From contig CBDDEH010000004.1 in assembly GCA_965226865.1 (NCBI GenBank), forward strand, positions 1,364,001-1,428,000: a stretch of DNA of 64,000 nt, given 5' to 3'. The notes beneath the pieces are model-generated. The model was given only the letters and a program-made list of their open reading frames with translations, ran no database searches and had not been told where the DNA came from. The DNA is from CBDDEH01 sp965226865 (lineage in GTDB: Bacteria > Chloroflexota > Dehalococcoidia > Lucifugimonadales > JAGWBF01). The translations under genes were made by a program, and so were the position numbers. Position 1 is the stretch's first letter. Each line of letters begins with the position of its first letter. Of the stretch, positions 42,564 through 51,325 are shown one piece after another.

Positions 42564-43160
42564 AGCCTCATCCGCCTGAGGCGGACCACCACGAGCCACC
42601 CCACATCCGCCCATGATGATCCTCCCATGGAAGGATATGGTGGCCCACCCGCTCATGGTGAGCCCTTCGGCAGGCTCAGGACAGGCATTGTCGAAGTATG
42701 AGCGGTATCTCGCAGACCGGTGCGCGAGTCGCCGATCCCAAATACGCCAGCTTGTCATCTAACCCACAGATTCCTACGCCGTCCACCCCTGAGACCGACA
42801 ACGGAGGTGCAGGGGGCACAGAGCCCCCACCTGGCCATGAATAAGAAGGACAGGAATGTCCAGAGGGGGACTCCCCTCTGACGGTCCTTCTTCAGAAGGA
42901 TGAGTATCCCCCATCTATCAAGGCCTCTCTACCCAACGTGAGTATTCTTAAGGGAGTCCAGAGGGGCTAGCCCCTCTGGCGGGGGATGGTCGAAAGGTCT
43001 CACAACCGAGCTTATGGCCCGACACTGACCCTTCAATGAGGAAGGACGAACAGGAAGAATCCGAAGAATGTGTCGGTTCTCAGCCATGGCTTTCACCGCC
43101 CATTGGCTTGTATACTAGGCCCGATAAATTCCGGACACGATAACACCGAGGAGTTCGAGC
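42564..43160. other. 600-bp intergenic block of palindromic repeats
   Basis: No gene. It carries TCCGCCTGAGGCGGA (42571-42585), a composite repeat at 42648-42704, and two further hairpin families: CCAGAGGGGGACTCCCCTCTG (about 42858-42879) and CCAGAGGGGCTAGCCCCTCTGG (about 42959-42980). GGGGGC/GCCCCC hairpins lie near 42811. The last two families recur around 61.1 kb. Confidence 0.6.
42648..42704. repeat. Composite palindromic repeat
   Basis: Outer arms CCGCTCAT and ATGAGCGG enclose GCCCTTCGGCAGGCTCAGG, the same core as the repeat inside the transposase at 7866. Confidence 0.7.
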
Positions 43161-44419
43161 ATGGTGGCGTCCAATCCAACCGACGAAATGAGTTCATTCG
43201 AGGCGGCCACATGGTGTTTTCACCAGGCTGCCGAGCATTTAAAAATAGACGACGAACTCGAGGTCCTGATGCGCCACCCATGGCGAGAGCTCACTGTCTC
43301 GGTCCCGATTCGGCTGGACAACGGCAACATCAAGGTTTTCACCGGTTACCGTATCCAACATAACGGGGCCCGTGGCCCGTATAAAGGCGGTATCCGTTAT
43401 CACCCTAAGGCGGATCTCGACGAAGTGCGGGCCCTGGCTTCCCTCATGACCTGGAAGACCGCTGTGGTAAATGTCCCCTTCGGAGGCGCCAAGGGTGGCA
43501 TCCAATGCGACCCCCATGAGCTGAGCCAGGACGAGCTCAACCGGCTGACCCGTCGCTACACCGCTAACATCTCCCATATCCTCGGCGTCACACGCGATGT
43601 CCCGGCGCCCGACATGGGAACCAATGCCCAGACAATGGCATGGATCATGGACGCCTACGGCCAACTTCACGGTTACTCGCCGGCCGTCGTGACCGGCAAA
43701 CCCGTAGAGTTGGGAGGGTCACTCGGAAGGGAATCGGCCACGGGCCAGGGGCTCGTATTCTGTCTCGAAGAATGGGCCAATTTAACTGGCTACTCTCTCC
43801 AGGGTAAAGAGGTTATTGTCCAGGGATTCGGCAACGTGGGATCCTGGGTAGCCAGACTGATAAGGAATCTGGGCTGTACCGTAGTCGGTGTCAGCGACCA
43901 TATGGGTGCCTGTACAAGCCGGGTGGTCTGGATATCGACAAAGTCTCCGATCACTTGAAGGAACATCGCACCGTGGCCGGATTCCCTGATGCAGAAACGG
44001 TGGGCGGAGAGGAGTTTCTCGAGCTGCCCTGCGACATCCTCATCCCCGCCGCTATCGAGAAGGTGATCCATGCCGGCAACGCCGCCCGGATCAAGGCGAA
44101 GGTCATCGCCGAGGGAGCCAACCACCCCATCACGCCCGCCGCCGACGCCATCTTGAACGACCGGGGTGTAGTCGTAATACCGGATATACTGTGCAACGCT
44201 GGTGGTGTAGTGGGTTCCTACTTCGAGTGGGCTCAGAACATCCAACAGTTCCACTGGGAAGAGCTTCGCGTCAACGAGGAGCTCGGCGCCATCATGAAAA
44301 AGGCCACCGGCAACGTAGTCCAGACAGCCCAATTGGAAAAGTTAAGCCTCCGAGGCGCCGCTTTTGTAATAGGTGTGGGCAGAGTTGCCGAGGCGATCCG
44401 GCTTCGCGGGTTCGTTTAG
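43161..44419 (+). pseudogene. gdhA: Glutamate dehydrogenase, one frameshift
   Basis: From ATG 43161: MSSFEAATWCFHQAAEHL, GYRIQHNGARGPYKGGIRYH, MTWKTAVVNVPFGGAKGGI (catalytic Lys regions), APDMGTNAQTMAWIMDAYG and KEVIVQGFGNVGSWVARL (NAD(P)-binding GxGNVG). The frame is lost near 43909-43912 (after VVGVSDHMGA) and resumes as YKPGGLDIDKVSDHLKEH, KVIAEGANHPITPAADAIL and DILCNAGGVVGSYFEWAQN to TAG 44417. All expected motifs of hexameric Glu/Leu/Phe dehydrogenases are present and about 420 residues are recovered, so a single-base assembly error is likely. It deaminates glutamate to 2-oxoglutarate. Confidence 0.92.
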
Positions 44420-44784
44420 CGACCACCGAACCGAGTCCTAAAGTCCTCCATCTCCTGAGTGAGTGCCAGGGGGTCCTCTCCCAGCTCTACCGCTTTTTCG
44501 AAGTCCGCATCGGCGGCAGCTTCGTTTCCCGAAGCGGCGTGGGCGACTGCTCGCTTGCCATAAGCCTCTGCCGAATCCGGGTCTATACTGATCGCTTCTC
44601 CGAACTCCGTTATTGCTTCCTGCAAGTCCCCGTGGTTCAGCAGGTCCAACCCCGTCTCGAAGTGGTTAGCAGCGACTGAATCGACCGGCTTATTGAAGCC
44701 GCCAGTCCCCCAATAGACCGCAAGGCTAATGGGTATTAAAATGACTGCCAGGATAAGTAGCCTTAACATCACACGCCAGACCAC
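44416..44784 (-). CDS. Small membrane-anchored TPR protein
   Basis: 122 residues from GTG 44784 (an ATG at 44769 is an alternative). One N-terminal transmembrane helix (LRLLILAVILIPISLAVYWG) is followed by about two TPR units: HFETGLDLLNHGDLQEAITE, FGEAISIDPDSAEAYGKRAV and AHAASGNEAAADADFEKAVE. Its stop codon overlaps the gdhA stop on the other strand. Likely a periplasm-facing scaffold or assembly factor; partner unknown. Confidence 0.82.
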   Translation of the reverse strand: MVWRVMLRLLILAVILIPISLAVYWGTGGFNKPVDSVAANHFETGLDLLNHGDLQEAITEFGEAISIDPDSAEAYGKRAVAHAASGNEAAADADFEKAVELGEDPLALTQEMEDFRTRFGGR

Positions 44785-44822
44785 TGTCTATTGTACGCCC
44801 AATCATAGTTAGAAGGAGCGAC

Positions 44823-45800
44823 ATGCCCGAAAAGAAGCGCATGACCACAAGACTCAAGGAGCTGTTCGAGAGCCCCAGGATGTTCATCCTCGCGGGGGGA
44901 CACAATCCTCTTCAAGCGCAAATGGCCGAAAAAGTCGGATACGAAGCCTTTTACATGTCGGGGTCTATAACATCGTCCAATCTCATCGGCTATCCCGACG
45001 TCGGTGTAATGACCATGAGGGAGATGGTGGACAACGCCCGCCGCATTACTATGGCCATTAACATCCCCGTCTTCAGCGACTCCGACAACGGCTACGGAAA
45101 CGCTGTCCAGGTATACCGCTCCGTCAGGGAGTACATCCAGGCCGGAGTGGCTGGCATCCACATCGAAGACCAGGAGGCCCCCAAGAAGTCGGGCAGCATG
45201 GCGGGACGCCGCTGCATCTCCGTCGAGGAGATGGTTGGCAAGCTCAGAGCCGCCATGGACGCCAAGAAGGAGATGGACCCCGACTTCGTCATCGTGGCCA
45301 GGTGCGACTTCAGGGGCGCCGAGGGCGGCAGCTTCGAGGGAGCGATGCAGAGGCTGGAGACCTACAAGCGAGAGGCCGGGGTGGACGTGCTCTTCCCCGA
45401 AGGGCTGGCATCGTGGGACGAGATCAAGGAAGTATGCAAGAGGCTCCCAGGCCCTGTGATGCCTTTGATCCACCTCTTTATAGATCCACCTCCGACCTTG
45501 GAAGAGCAGGAAGCTGCCGGTTGCGCCGCCGCCTTCTATCCGGGCCTGACCTACCAGGCGGGACTGCAGGCCAGTTGGGAGTATCTCAATGAATTCAAAG
45601 AGCGAGGCACCAAGGCCATGGAGGAGTTCAAGGAGCGATCGATTACCAGCAAGTGGGGGCCTGTCCACGCAAATCAGATAACCAACCTCCCCCGCATCAG
45701 AGAGATGGAGGAAAAGTATCTACCCAAGGAGCTGCAGCGGGACTACGACACCACGATAGGCGTCAAACCCGACCAGCCTTATTGGGAGCCCAAAAAATAG
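44823..45800 (+). CDS. Isocitrate lyase/PEP mutase-superfamily enzyme, copy 1
   Basis: 325 residues after AGAAGGAGCGAC. The TIM-barrel signatures are FYMSGSITSS, VFSDSDNGYGNA (metal-binding Asp), GIHIEDQEAPKKSGS and ARCDFRGAEGGSFEGA. In isocitrate and methylisocitrate lyases the loop is K-(K/R)-C-G-H with a catalytic Cys. Here it reads KKSGS, so it is not a lyase of that type and more likely an oxaloacetate-decarboxylase or PEP-mutase-like C-C/C-P enzyme. A near copy is at 59052; residues encoded by 45114-45337 are identical at DNA level. Confidence 0.9.
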   Translation: MPEKKRMTTRLKELFESPRMFILAGGHNPLQAQMAEKVGYEAFYMSGSITSSNLIGYPDVGVMTMREMVDNARRITMAINIPVFSDSDNGYGNAVQVYRSVREYIQAGVAGIHIEDQEAPKKSGSMAGRRCISVEEMVGKLRAAMDAKKEMDPDFVIVARCDFRGAEGGSFEGAMQRLETYKREAGVDVLFPEGLASWDEIKEVCKRLPGPVMPLIHLFIDPPPTLEEQEAAGCAAAFYPGLTYQAGLQASWEYLNEFKERGTKAMEEFKERSITSKWGPVHANQITNLPRIREMEEKYLPKELQRDYDTTIGVKPDQPYWEPKK

Positions 45801-46011
45801 CCCGGACTTCACCTTGTTATGTTCGGGGATAGATAGGGCACCCCACCCGCTCATGCTGAGCCCGTCGAAGCATCATACTGCGTCCTTCCAGGGAAGGATA
45901 GGGTGCCCCACCCGCTCGTGGTGATCCGCCTCAGGCGGACGAACCAGAGCGGGCAAATCTACACCGCGATCAGGGGTGCAGGGGCCATCCCCCTCACCCC
46001 CTTCCTCCGGC
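45801..46011. repeat. Palindromic repeats at the left edge of the mobile island
   Basis: CCCGCTCATGCTGAGCCCG (45845 on), CCCGCTCGTGGTGATCCGCC...GGCGGACGAACCAGAGCGGG (45910-45952), then CCCCCTCACCCCCTTCCTCC, which is half of a palindrome whose other half-like sequence lies past the island at 51272. Confidence 0.65.
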
Positions 46012-46026
46012 TTTGTTGAAAAAAGG

Positions 46027-47364
46027 TCATTCCCAAGCCATTTTTGCAACAGACGGGGTATCTGTTGAAATATTCCCGTTGAAGATGGGTTCCACGCCTA
46101 GCTCGTAAATGGCCTGAATCAGCACACAGATATTATGGCACAGAATCTTCACCAGCACTTCATTGACCTGAGCGGCGACGGTCTTGCTCCTGACGGCACC
46201 GCCGAATTTGGCCTTGACCATCGAGAAGGTCGTTTCGACGTTGGACCGCTTGTGGCAGTGGGCCAAGAAGTCCGGCCGGTTCAGGTTGAAGTAATGAAAG
46301 GTCCGCTCCCACAGGGAGTCCCGCTTGTGGTGGGTGATGGCTTTGGAGTTGGACTTGAATGGAATGTAGGCCGTCCCGCCGAGGTCGTCCACCACCCGAA
46401 GGTTCCGCTTGGAGAGATACGCCTTGTCCGCCGAGACTTCGCTGATGGTGAAGTTGTTGGCCGTGGCCTTTACCAGGGGCGCAAACTGCGGGGAGTCGTG
46501 GCTCATCGTGTCGTTGACTTCGGCGCTGGTTACGACGTTGGTGATAACGCCTGTGATGATATGAGCCTTTATCCAACGGGCCTCTTTGATTTGCTTGCCC
46601 CATTTGTGGCTGAACCACCTGTCAAAGACACTGGTGGAGAATCCGCTGGAATCCACGGCGAAGTCCTGCTCCACCGACTTGAGGGGCAATGCGCTCTGCT
46701 CGATCAGCCCCTTGAGGATGGGGGAAAGGTCGGGATTCTCTAGGTAGCGGGCGACACTGCTGAAGCAAGGCACCCGATCCATCAGTCCGTCCGCTTGGGC
46801 GTTCCGAATGTCTCCCATCGCCCTGCGCCCGCTCATGGTGCTGTAGACCTTGAGGCCGACGCCGAACACCATATCGGACAGTGGGAGCCGTGGACGGCCA
46901 CGACCTTGCTTTTCCGGCTGGTGGATGGAGTCGCACAATTCTCTGAGCAGCTTGACGAACCACTCCTGCTCGTGCGTCTGACTCGCATTGTAGGCAGCCC
47001 AGTCCTGGCCAGCGGAGACGATGCGGACCGTCTTGGTTTCGACCTTGGTTCCGTCCGGCCTTTCCTCGCGCTGAATGGTGAACTCCAAGGCATACAGGTG
47101 CTTGCAGGGCTGGAGTCGAGCCGCGAAATCCGGGCAACTGCAAAACCCGCCGTCTTGGTTACTCATTACGTAAGAGCCGTTACCGCTGAGCGACGGGATT
47201 GTGTAACCCAAAGGATTCTTCTCAATGCGGGTGATGGCCGCTATCGCCATGCCGCGGGCCTGGCGGCCAGCATCGCCATCATCGATGGCTCCGGCCGGGA
47301 GAGTCAGAGGGATGTTAAGGCTGAGTTGCCCATCCATGTTGAGAGAGAGTTGCTTGCTGGCCAT
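46027..47364 (-). CDS. DDE transposase with N-terminal SWIM zinc finger
   Basis: 445 residues. A SWIM-type finger, FCSCPDFAARLQPCKHLYAL (C-x-C...C-x-H), lies at about 74-94. RGRPRLPLSDMVFGVGLKVY follows, then an IS4/IS5-like RNase-H core with Asp in DFAVDSSGFST, Asp in EVSADKAYLSKRN and Glu in KRSNVETTFSMVKAKFGG. The C-terminal NEVLVKILCHNICVLIQAIY is typical of this transposase group. The frame and DDE triad are intact, so it may be active. Located directly inside the left inverted end of the island. Confidence 0.92.
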   Translation of the reverse strand: MASKQLSLNMDGQLSLNIPLTLPAGAIDDGDAGRQARGMAIAAITRIEKNPLGYTIPSLSGNGSYVMSNQDGGFCSCPDFAARLQPCKHLYALEFTIQREERPDGTKVETKTVRIVSAGQDWAAYNASQTHEQEWFVKLLRELCDSIHQPEKQGRGRPRLPLSDMVFGVGLKVYSTMSGRRAMGDIRNAQADGLMDRVPCFSSVARYLENPDLSPILKGLIEQSALPLKSVEQDFAVDSSGFSTSVFDRWFSHKWGKQIKEARWIKAHIITGVITNVVTSAEVNDTMSHDSPQFAPLVKATANNFTISEVSADKAYLSKRNLRVVDDLGGTAYIPFKSNSKAITHHKRDSLWERTFHYFNLNRPDFLAHCHKRSNVETTFSMVKAKFGGAVRSKTVAAQVNEVLVKILCHNICVLIQAIYELGVEPIFNGNISTDTPSVAKMAWE

Positions 47365-47488
47365 ATATAGCCTCCATTGTTCCTAAGCTATGGCTACTAT
47401 AACATACAATGTCTATGTTAACAAGCGGCAGCAAAATTCTGACGATAAGGGGGTTTCAGGAATAGACGCTGTATGCTAATATTCAGGC

Positions 47489-47710
47489 ATGAACACCGTC
47501 CAAGACATGATTTCCAAGCTGGAAAACAAGGGCTGGACCCTAGCGGCAATAGCCGATGAGGTCGGGGTTTCGTACAACGCCGCTCAGAAATGGAAGGCCG
47601 GGAACCGGTATCCGTCCAATGCTAAAGCCGTACTGCAAAGCCTAGACGTGCTCGGTAAGCGTAGGCGGATACCCAGGAAAAGGCGGACTACCTTTGGAAT
47701 ATTCGCGTGA
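47489..47710 (+). CDS. Small HTH regulator, possible R-M controller
   Basis: 73 residues. NTVQDMISKLENKGWTLAAI and ADEVGVSYNAAQKWKAGNRY form an HTH close to those of Xre/controller proteins, followed by a basic tail GKRRRIPRKRR. Its stop codon is 24 bp before the methyltransferase ATG. Position and type fit a controller that times methyltransferase and endonuclease expression; this is inferred from context. Confidence 0.75.
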   Translation: MNTVQDMISKLENKGWTLAAIADEVGVSYNAAQKWKAGNRYPSNAKAVLQSLDVLGKRRRIPRKRRTTFGIFA

Positions 47711-47733
47711 ATCGCTGTGGAGGTGGAGGCCCA

Positions 47734-48546
47734 ATGCCAGAGGCAAAAATTCTCTTTGGTGACTGCCGGGAACAATTAAGGCGTGTTGAGTCAGATTCGG
47801 TTGACCTAGTGGTAACGTCTCCCCCTTACGCGAATCAACGCTCCACCACCTACGGCGGCATCAAACCTGATGAGTACGTGGATTGGTTCCTGCCCATCGC
47901 GGACCAGTTGTACCGCGTATTGAAACCCACAGGCACCTTCATTCTCAATATCAAAGAGCCAGCTCTCAACGGCGAGCGGCACACCTGCGTCCTAGAGATT
48001 CTACTGGAGATGCGCAAACGCGGGTGGCTGTGGACCGAGGAATTCGTCTGGCACAAGAAAAACTGCTACCCAGGCAAGTGGCCCAACCGATTTCGCGATT
48101 CCTGGGAGAGGCTACTCCAGTTCAACAAGCAACGTAAGTTCAAGATGAACCAAGAAGCCGTCATGGTTCCGGTTGGTGACTGGTATGAAAGCCGGATGCG
48201 TAACTTGAGTGAGACTGACCAAGTGCGAGATGAGTCCAGAGTCGGAAGCGGCTTCGGTAAGAGAATAGCGAATTGGCTTGAGCGTGATCTGGTATACCCC
48301 ACCAATGTCTTACACGGCGCTACGGAGTGCGGCAACCGCCAGCACAGCGCGGTCTTCCCCTATTGGCTTCCGAAATGGTTTATTGAACTGTTCACCGACA
48401 GCGGTGACATGGTGCTTGACCCCTTCGCCGGTTCAGGGACGGCACTCTTTGCCGCGCTCGATCTAGGGCGCTGTGCAATCGGCGTTGAAGCATACGAGCC
48501 GTACTTTGAGGAATTGCAAACGCGGCCCCAGCGTGTCCATTCGTAG
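47734..48546 (+). CDS. Type II DNA methyltransferase (N4-cytosine/N6-adenine, beta-class order)
   Basis: 270 residues. ATG 47734 is placed behind GGAGGTGGAGGCCCA, in preference to the GTG at 47707. Catalytic motif IV comes first (VDLVVTSPPYANQRS), target-recognition sequence lies in the middle, and the AdoMet motif I is last (LDPFAGSGTALFAALDLG). That is the circularly permuted beta order common in m4C and m6A enzymes. SPPY fits m4C or m6A. It sits directly upstream of a PmeII-like endonuclease, so it protects the same site. Confidence 0.93.
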   Translation: MPEAKILFGDCREQLRRVESDSVDLVVTSPPYANQRSTTYGGIKPDEYVDWFLPIADQLYRVLKPTGTFILNIKEPALNGERHTCVLEILLEMRKRGWLWTEEFVWHKKNCYPGKWPNRFRDSWERLLQFNKQRKFKMNQEAVMVPVGDWYESRMRNLSETDQVRDESRVGSGFGKRIANWLERDLVYPTNVLHGATECGNRQHSAVFPYWLPKWFIELFTDSGDMVLDPFAGSGTALFAALDLGRCAIGVEAYEPYFEELQTRPQRVHS

Positions 48547-48547
48547 C

Positions 48548-49279
48548 ATGAACGCTATCACGGACAGCCAGATCACAGGCTACGTGGAAGCGAATATCGG
48601 GGCTTTCCACAACAAGAGATTCGAGGCACTTAAAAAGTTGCGGCTTGACTCCCTGTTGCGCCGCAAAAATCCATACCTGTTCAAGAGCAAGAACATAACT
48701 CTTGCTCAGGAGTTAGTCCAATCCCTGTTGGATGCCCATTTGAGTTCCCAAGAGGAAACCTTGTTTGGGGACTTTCTAGAAGGTTTGGCCATCTACGTGG
48801 CGGAGGTTGTCCACGGCGGCCTGAAATCCGCTGCTACTGGAATTGATCTAGAGTTCTCGGTAGGGGATATTCGCTACATCGTCTCGGTCAAGTCCGGCCC
48901 GAATTGGGGCAACAGTTCGCAGATTGCAAAGATGCGGGATAACTTTGTCGCGGCTGCCCGGGTGATTCGCCAAGGCAACCGCACGGCCAACGTCATTGCC
49001 GTGAATGGCTGTTGCTACGGACGCGATGCGTCGCCGGATAAGGGCGACTACTTCAAGTTTTGCGGTCAGGCGTTTTGGGAACTGATTTCCGGAGACTCTG
49101 AGTTCTACAAGCGCATTATCGAACCATTGGGCCACAACGCCAAGCAGCGCAACAAAGCCTTCGCCAACAGCTATGAGGCTGTGGTGAACCGTCTAAGCTG
49201 GGAGTTCACGACCAAATTCTGCACTGAAGACGGATTGATAGACTGGCCTAGACTAGTGGCGTTTGGTTCTGCAAAATGA
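48548..49279 (+). CDS. PmeII-family type II restriction endonuclease
   Basis: 243 residues; ATG 48548 is one base past the methyltransferase stop. FGDFLEGLAIYVAEVVHGG, TGIDLEFSVGDIRYIVSVKS and GPNWGNSSQIAKMRDNF match the PmeII-like group; D-x(n)-V-K around GIDLEF...SVKSG is the PD-(D/E)xK core. It should cut unmethylated target DNA. The frame is intact. The exact recognition site cannot be read from sequence. Confidence 0.88.
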   Translation: MNAITDSQITGYVEANIGAFHNKRFEALKKLRLDSLLRRKNPYLFKSKNITLAQELVQSLLDAHLSSQEETLFGDFLEGLAIYVAEVVHGGLKSAATGIDLEFSVGDIRYIVSVKSGPNWGNSSQIAKMRDNFVAAARVIRQGNRTANVIAVNGCCYGRDASPDKGDYFKFCGQAFWELISGDSEFYKRIIEPLGHNAKQRNKAFANSYEAVVNRLSWEFTTKFCTEDGLIDWPRLVAFGSAK

Positions 49280-49486
49280 ACTGCCCCAGAGGCCGTCGCG
49301 GTGATTCAGGTGCTCAGTTGGCAGCCGAGCGATTTGGGAACAGTGGGCGATGTTTGAAACAAACAGGCTTTTGGGCACAAGGCCCTAACTTCGCCATCCG
49401 CTAAAAGCAAACGGAACCCCTTTACGTCCAACTGGCTTGGTGCATACCGGTGGCACACACCAGCAACTGGGGAACGAGCCTGGCGA

Positions 49487-49933
49487 CTATTGTTCTTCTA
49501 GAAATCGGTGGACGATTCGCCCCATCAATCTCTCGTTGCGGAATACTAAGCAAACTACCAGTGTAATGCCACCGGCCAACAAAGGAAGCCAAGCTACGGA
49601 GAGGTGGGAGTAGTCGTGTAGGAATACGCCTGCTAGTGATACTGCGGTTACAATTAACCCAGCTTGTATGCAGTCCATAAGATATGCAAGCACATCCTGA
49701 TACAATCCGGTCTTAGCTGCAAAGCGCAATACTCGCGCTCCATTCATGCTCAACAGCATGTTCCGTTGGGTAGCCACGAAACCAGAAACCACTATGCCGA
49801 AAGTCATCGTAGCTGCGGGCAACGCGACAGGGTATGGCCCCACCTCCCATTTTGCAACCGCGAAGGCTGTTACTCCGATAGTAACAACCGCCGCCAATAG
49901 AGGCCAGATTCTTTGCCACCGGGCTGGCGTCAC
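49487..49933 (-). CDS. Four-helix membrane protein of unknown function
   Basis: 148 residues with four predicted transmembrane helices (about 12-30, 36-56, 86-104 and 113-133) and a short basic tail (RNERLMGRIVHRFLEEQ). The start overlaps the stop of the upstream gene by four bases (ATGA, 49930-49933), so the two are co-translated. I do not recognise the family. It sits inside the restriction-modification island in the opposite direction to the R-M genes. Confidence 0.7.
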   Translation of the reverse strand: MTPARWQRIWPLLAAVVTIGVTAFAVAKWEVGPYPVALPAATMTFGIVVSGFVATQRNMLLSMNGARVLRFAAKTGLYQDVLAYLMDCIQAGLIVTAVSLAGVFLHDYSHLSVAWLPLLAGGITLVVCLVFRNERLMGRIVHRFLEEQ

Positions 49934-50805
49934 GGATTATAATCCTGGAGCAAATTGTTCCTGATACCCCGAAGTGCCCGCCACCTGGTTTCGTGAGGCA
50001 CTTTCCTGCTCGTATTGTCTATTGCCAACGTGGTTTGGCGGCGTTCACGCTGCTGAAGTAAGTCAATGATCTCTAGGGGTTCATCATCGTGCTCTCGCCC
50101 AGTGACCTCCAGTTTGCTGAGGGCAGGCATGGGGGCGCTAGACCCTGTAGCAAAGTCTATTAGATTTCTAACAATTGCCCGACTAAGGGAACGGTCCCGT
50201 GGCCGCCCGGACGATATCTCGATGGTTATACGTTCAGCCCCGTAGCCAACTCCGAACGCTTTGACAGGATCGATGCCCGCCTCCCGGTCAGCCTCTGTTA
50301 CAGGGCCCAAAAACATGCCCATTTTGAGTTTACGGATCGTCGTTTGGTTCCGGGCTCGTGCGGCGGCATTCTGGTCTGCTACCGGAACCATACTATAGGA
50401 GGTCTCCTTGTCCGCGAATTTTTCCAAGCAGCGTGAGATTGTCCCGGATCCCATGGTACTTCTGCCGGATTCGATGAAAGCAAGATTGTTAGCCGCGTCA
50501 AACAACATGGCGGTCTCGGGAGCAAAATGTTCGTCCTGGTCCATTATGAACGCAGACGTTGGCTGTCCTTCGCGAACACGCCCATCCCCTTCATATTGGA
50601 AAGTCACAAAGTTCAGCAATGAGACATCGGTGCTCTGCGAGAAGTCGTTCAATCGCCGTCCCTTCCCCCCGATCTTTTTCTCACGGTTAGCGAGAGACTC
50701 GGCACTAGCTCTGAGGATGGCCTCGAGGAATGGAGTGGGTGGGGTTCCATCGTTCTCCAATAAATCCACGTCGTAGATATTGACCCTGAAGTTTTTTGCA
50801 GGCAC
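49930..50805 (-). CDS. Unknown cytosolic protein coupled to the membrane protein
   Basis: 291 residues without signal or membrane segment: KNFRVNIYDVDLLENDGTPP, FVTFQYEGDGRVREGQPTSA, MLFDAANNLAFIESGRSTMG and EPLEIIDLLQQRERRQTTLA. Alternating strands and helices suggest a compact alpha/beta protein; no catalytic motif is evident. It resembles in style the 'DUF6731'-like proteins seen in defence-rich islands, but I cannot confirm the family. Translational coupling to a membrane protein within an R-M island makes an anti-phage effector/sensor pair an open hypothesis. Confidence 0.65.
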   Translation of the reverse strand: MPAKNFRVNIYDVDLLENDGTPPTPFLEAILRASAESLANREKKIGGKGRRLNDFSQSTDVSLLNFVTFQYEGDGRVREGQPTSAFIMDQDEHFAPETAMLFDAANNLAFIESGRSTMGSGTISRCLEKFADKETSYSMVPVADQNAAARARNQTTIRKLKMGMFLGPVTEADREAGIDPVKAFGVGYGAERITIEISSGRPRDRSLSRAIVRNLIDFATGSSAPMPALSKLEVTGREHDDEPLEIIDLLQQRERRQTTLAIDNTSRKVPHETRWRALRGIRNNLLQDYNP

Positions 50806-51325
50806 TAAGACCGCCCCCTTTCTGTGGAGCAGGAGTCAGTTTCTTGACGAACATGGCCTCTCCTGATACCTTGCGATCATACAAGGTCCGGTTAGTTCCT
50901 TGTTGCTCCACGGGCCGTGTGCGCCAACACGCGGCCGTAGTTGTTTATGGTGAGATGAATATAGCACGCCCAATCAATTCTCGCTAGATTTGGCGATTCT
51001 GGAGTCGCAGCCCAGCCAAAGGCGTCGAGGACGCCACCAAGGTTCTCAGGCCCTACATCGACCCAAGTCAGCCTACACGTGGCAAGCATGGTGGGCGAAT
51101 AGCGCATCTCACGTCGAGGCGTTGGCATGGTTGGCAGCGGGGCGGACGGCGCAGGTTGACCTAGACAACCAGACCATTAGATTCGTGCGGGTCTCGTTCT
51201 CACCGCAGAAGTAGCTTTTTGCAACAGAAACCCGATTATTGGAACAAACGGCATTTTTTCAACAAGGCCCCCCTTCCTCCAGGAAGGGGGTGAGGGGCCC
51301 AAAAATCATCACGAGGAGAACCTCA
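50806..51325. other. 520-bp stretch at the right edge of the island
   Basis: No confident gene. Short frames exist on both strands (e.g. 50990-51214 plus), but none has a good ribosome binding site. It contains the right inverted end TTTTTTCAACAA (51254-51265), and a palindrome of CCCCTTCCTCCAGGAAGGGG type (about 51271-51292). Confidence 0.5.

Larger units (their letters stand above)
46012..51266. mobile_element. Probable transposon carrying restriction-modification genes (about 5.25 kb)
   Basis: The left end TTGTTGAAAAAA (46013-46024) is matched by its exact complement TTTTTTCAACAA at 51254-51265. A transposase gene lies just inside the left end. A third, imperfect right-end-like sequence (GAAACAAACAGGCTTTTGGG, about 49354-49385) suggests nested or stepwise growth. 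Both flanks are C-rich repeat sequence, CCCCTTCCTCC on each side, which could be the duplicated or palindromic target. Boundaries are inferred from these ends only. Confidence 0.55.

Noticed and set aside
50892..51214. Overlapping short frames on both strands at the right edge of the mobile island
   Set aside because: Neither has a good ribosome binding site or recognisable motif; they overlap each other.
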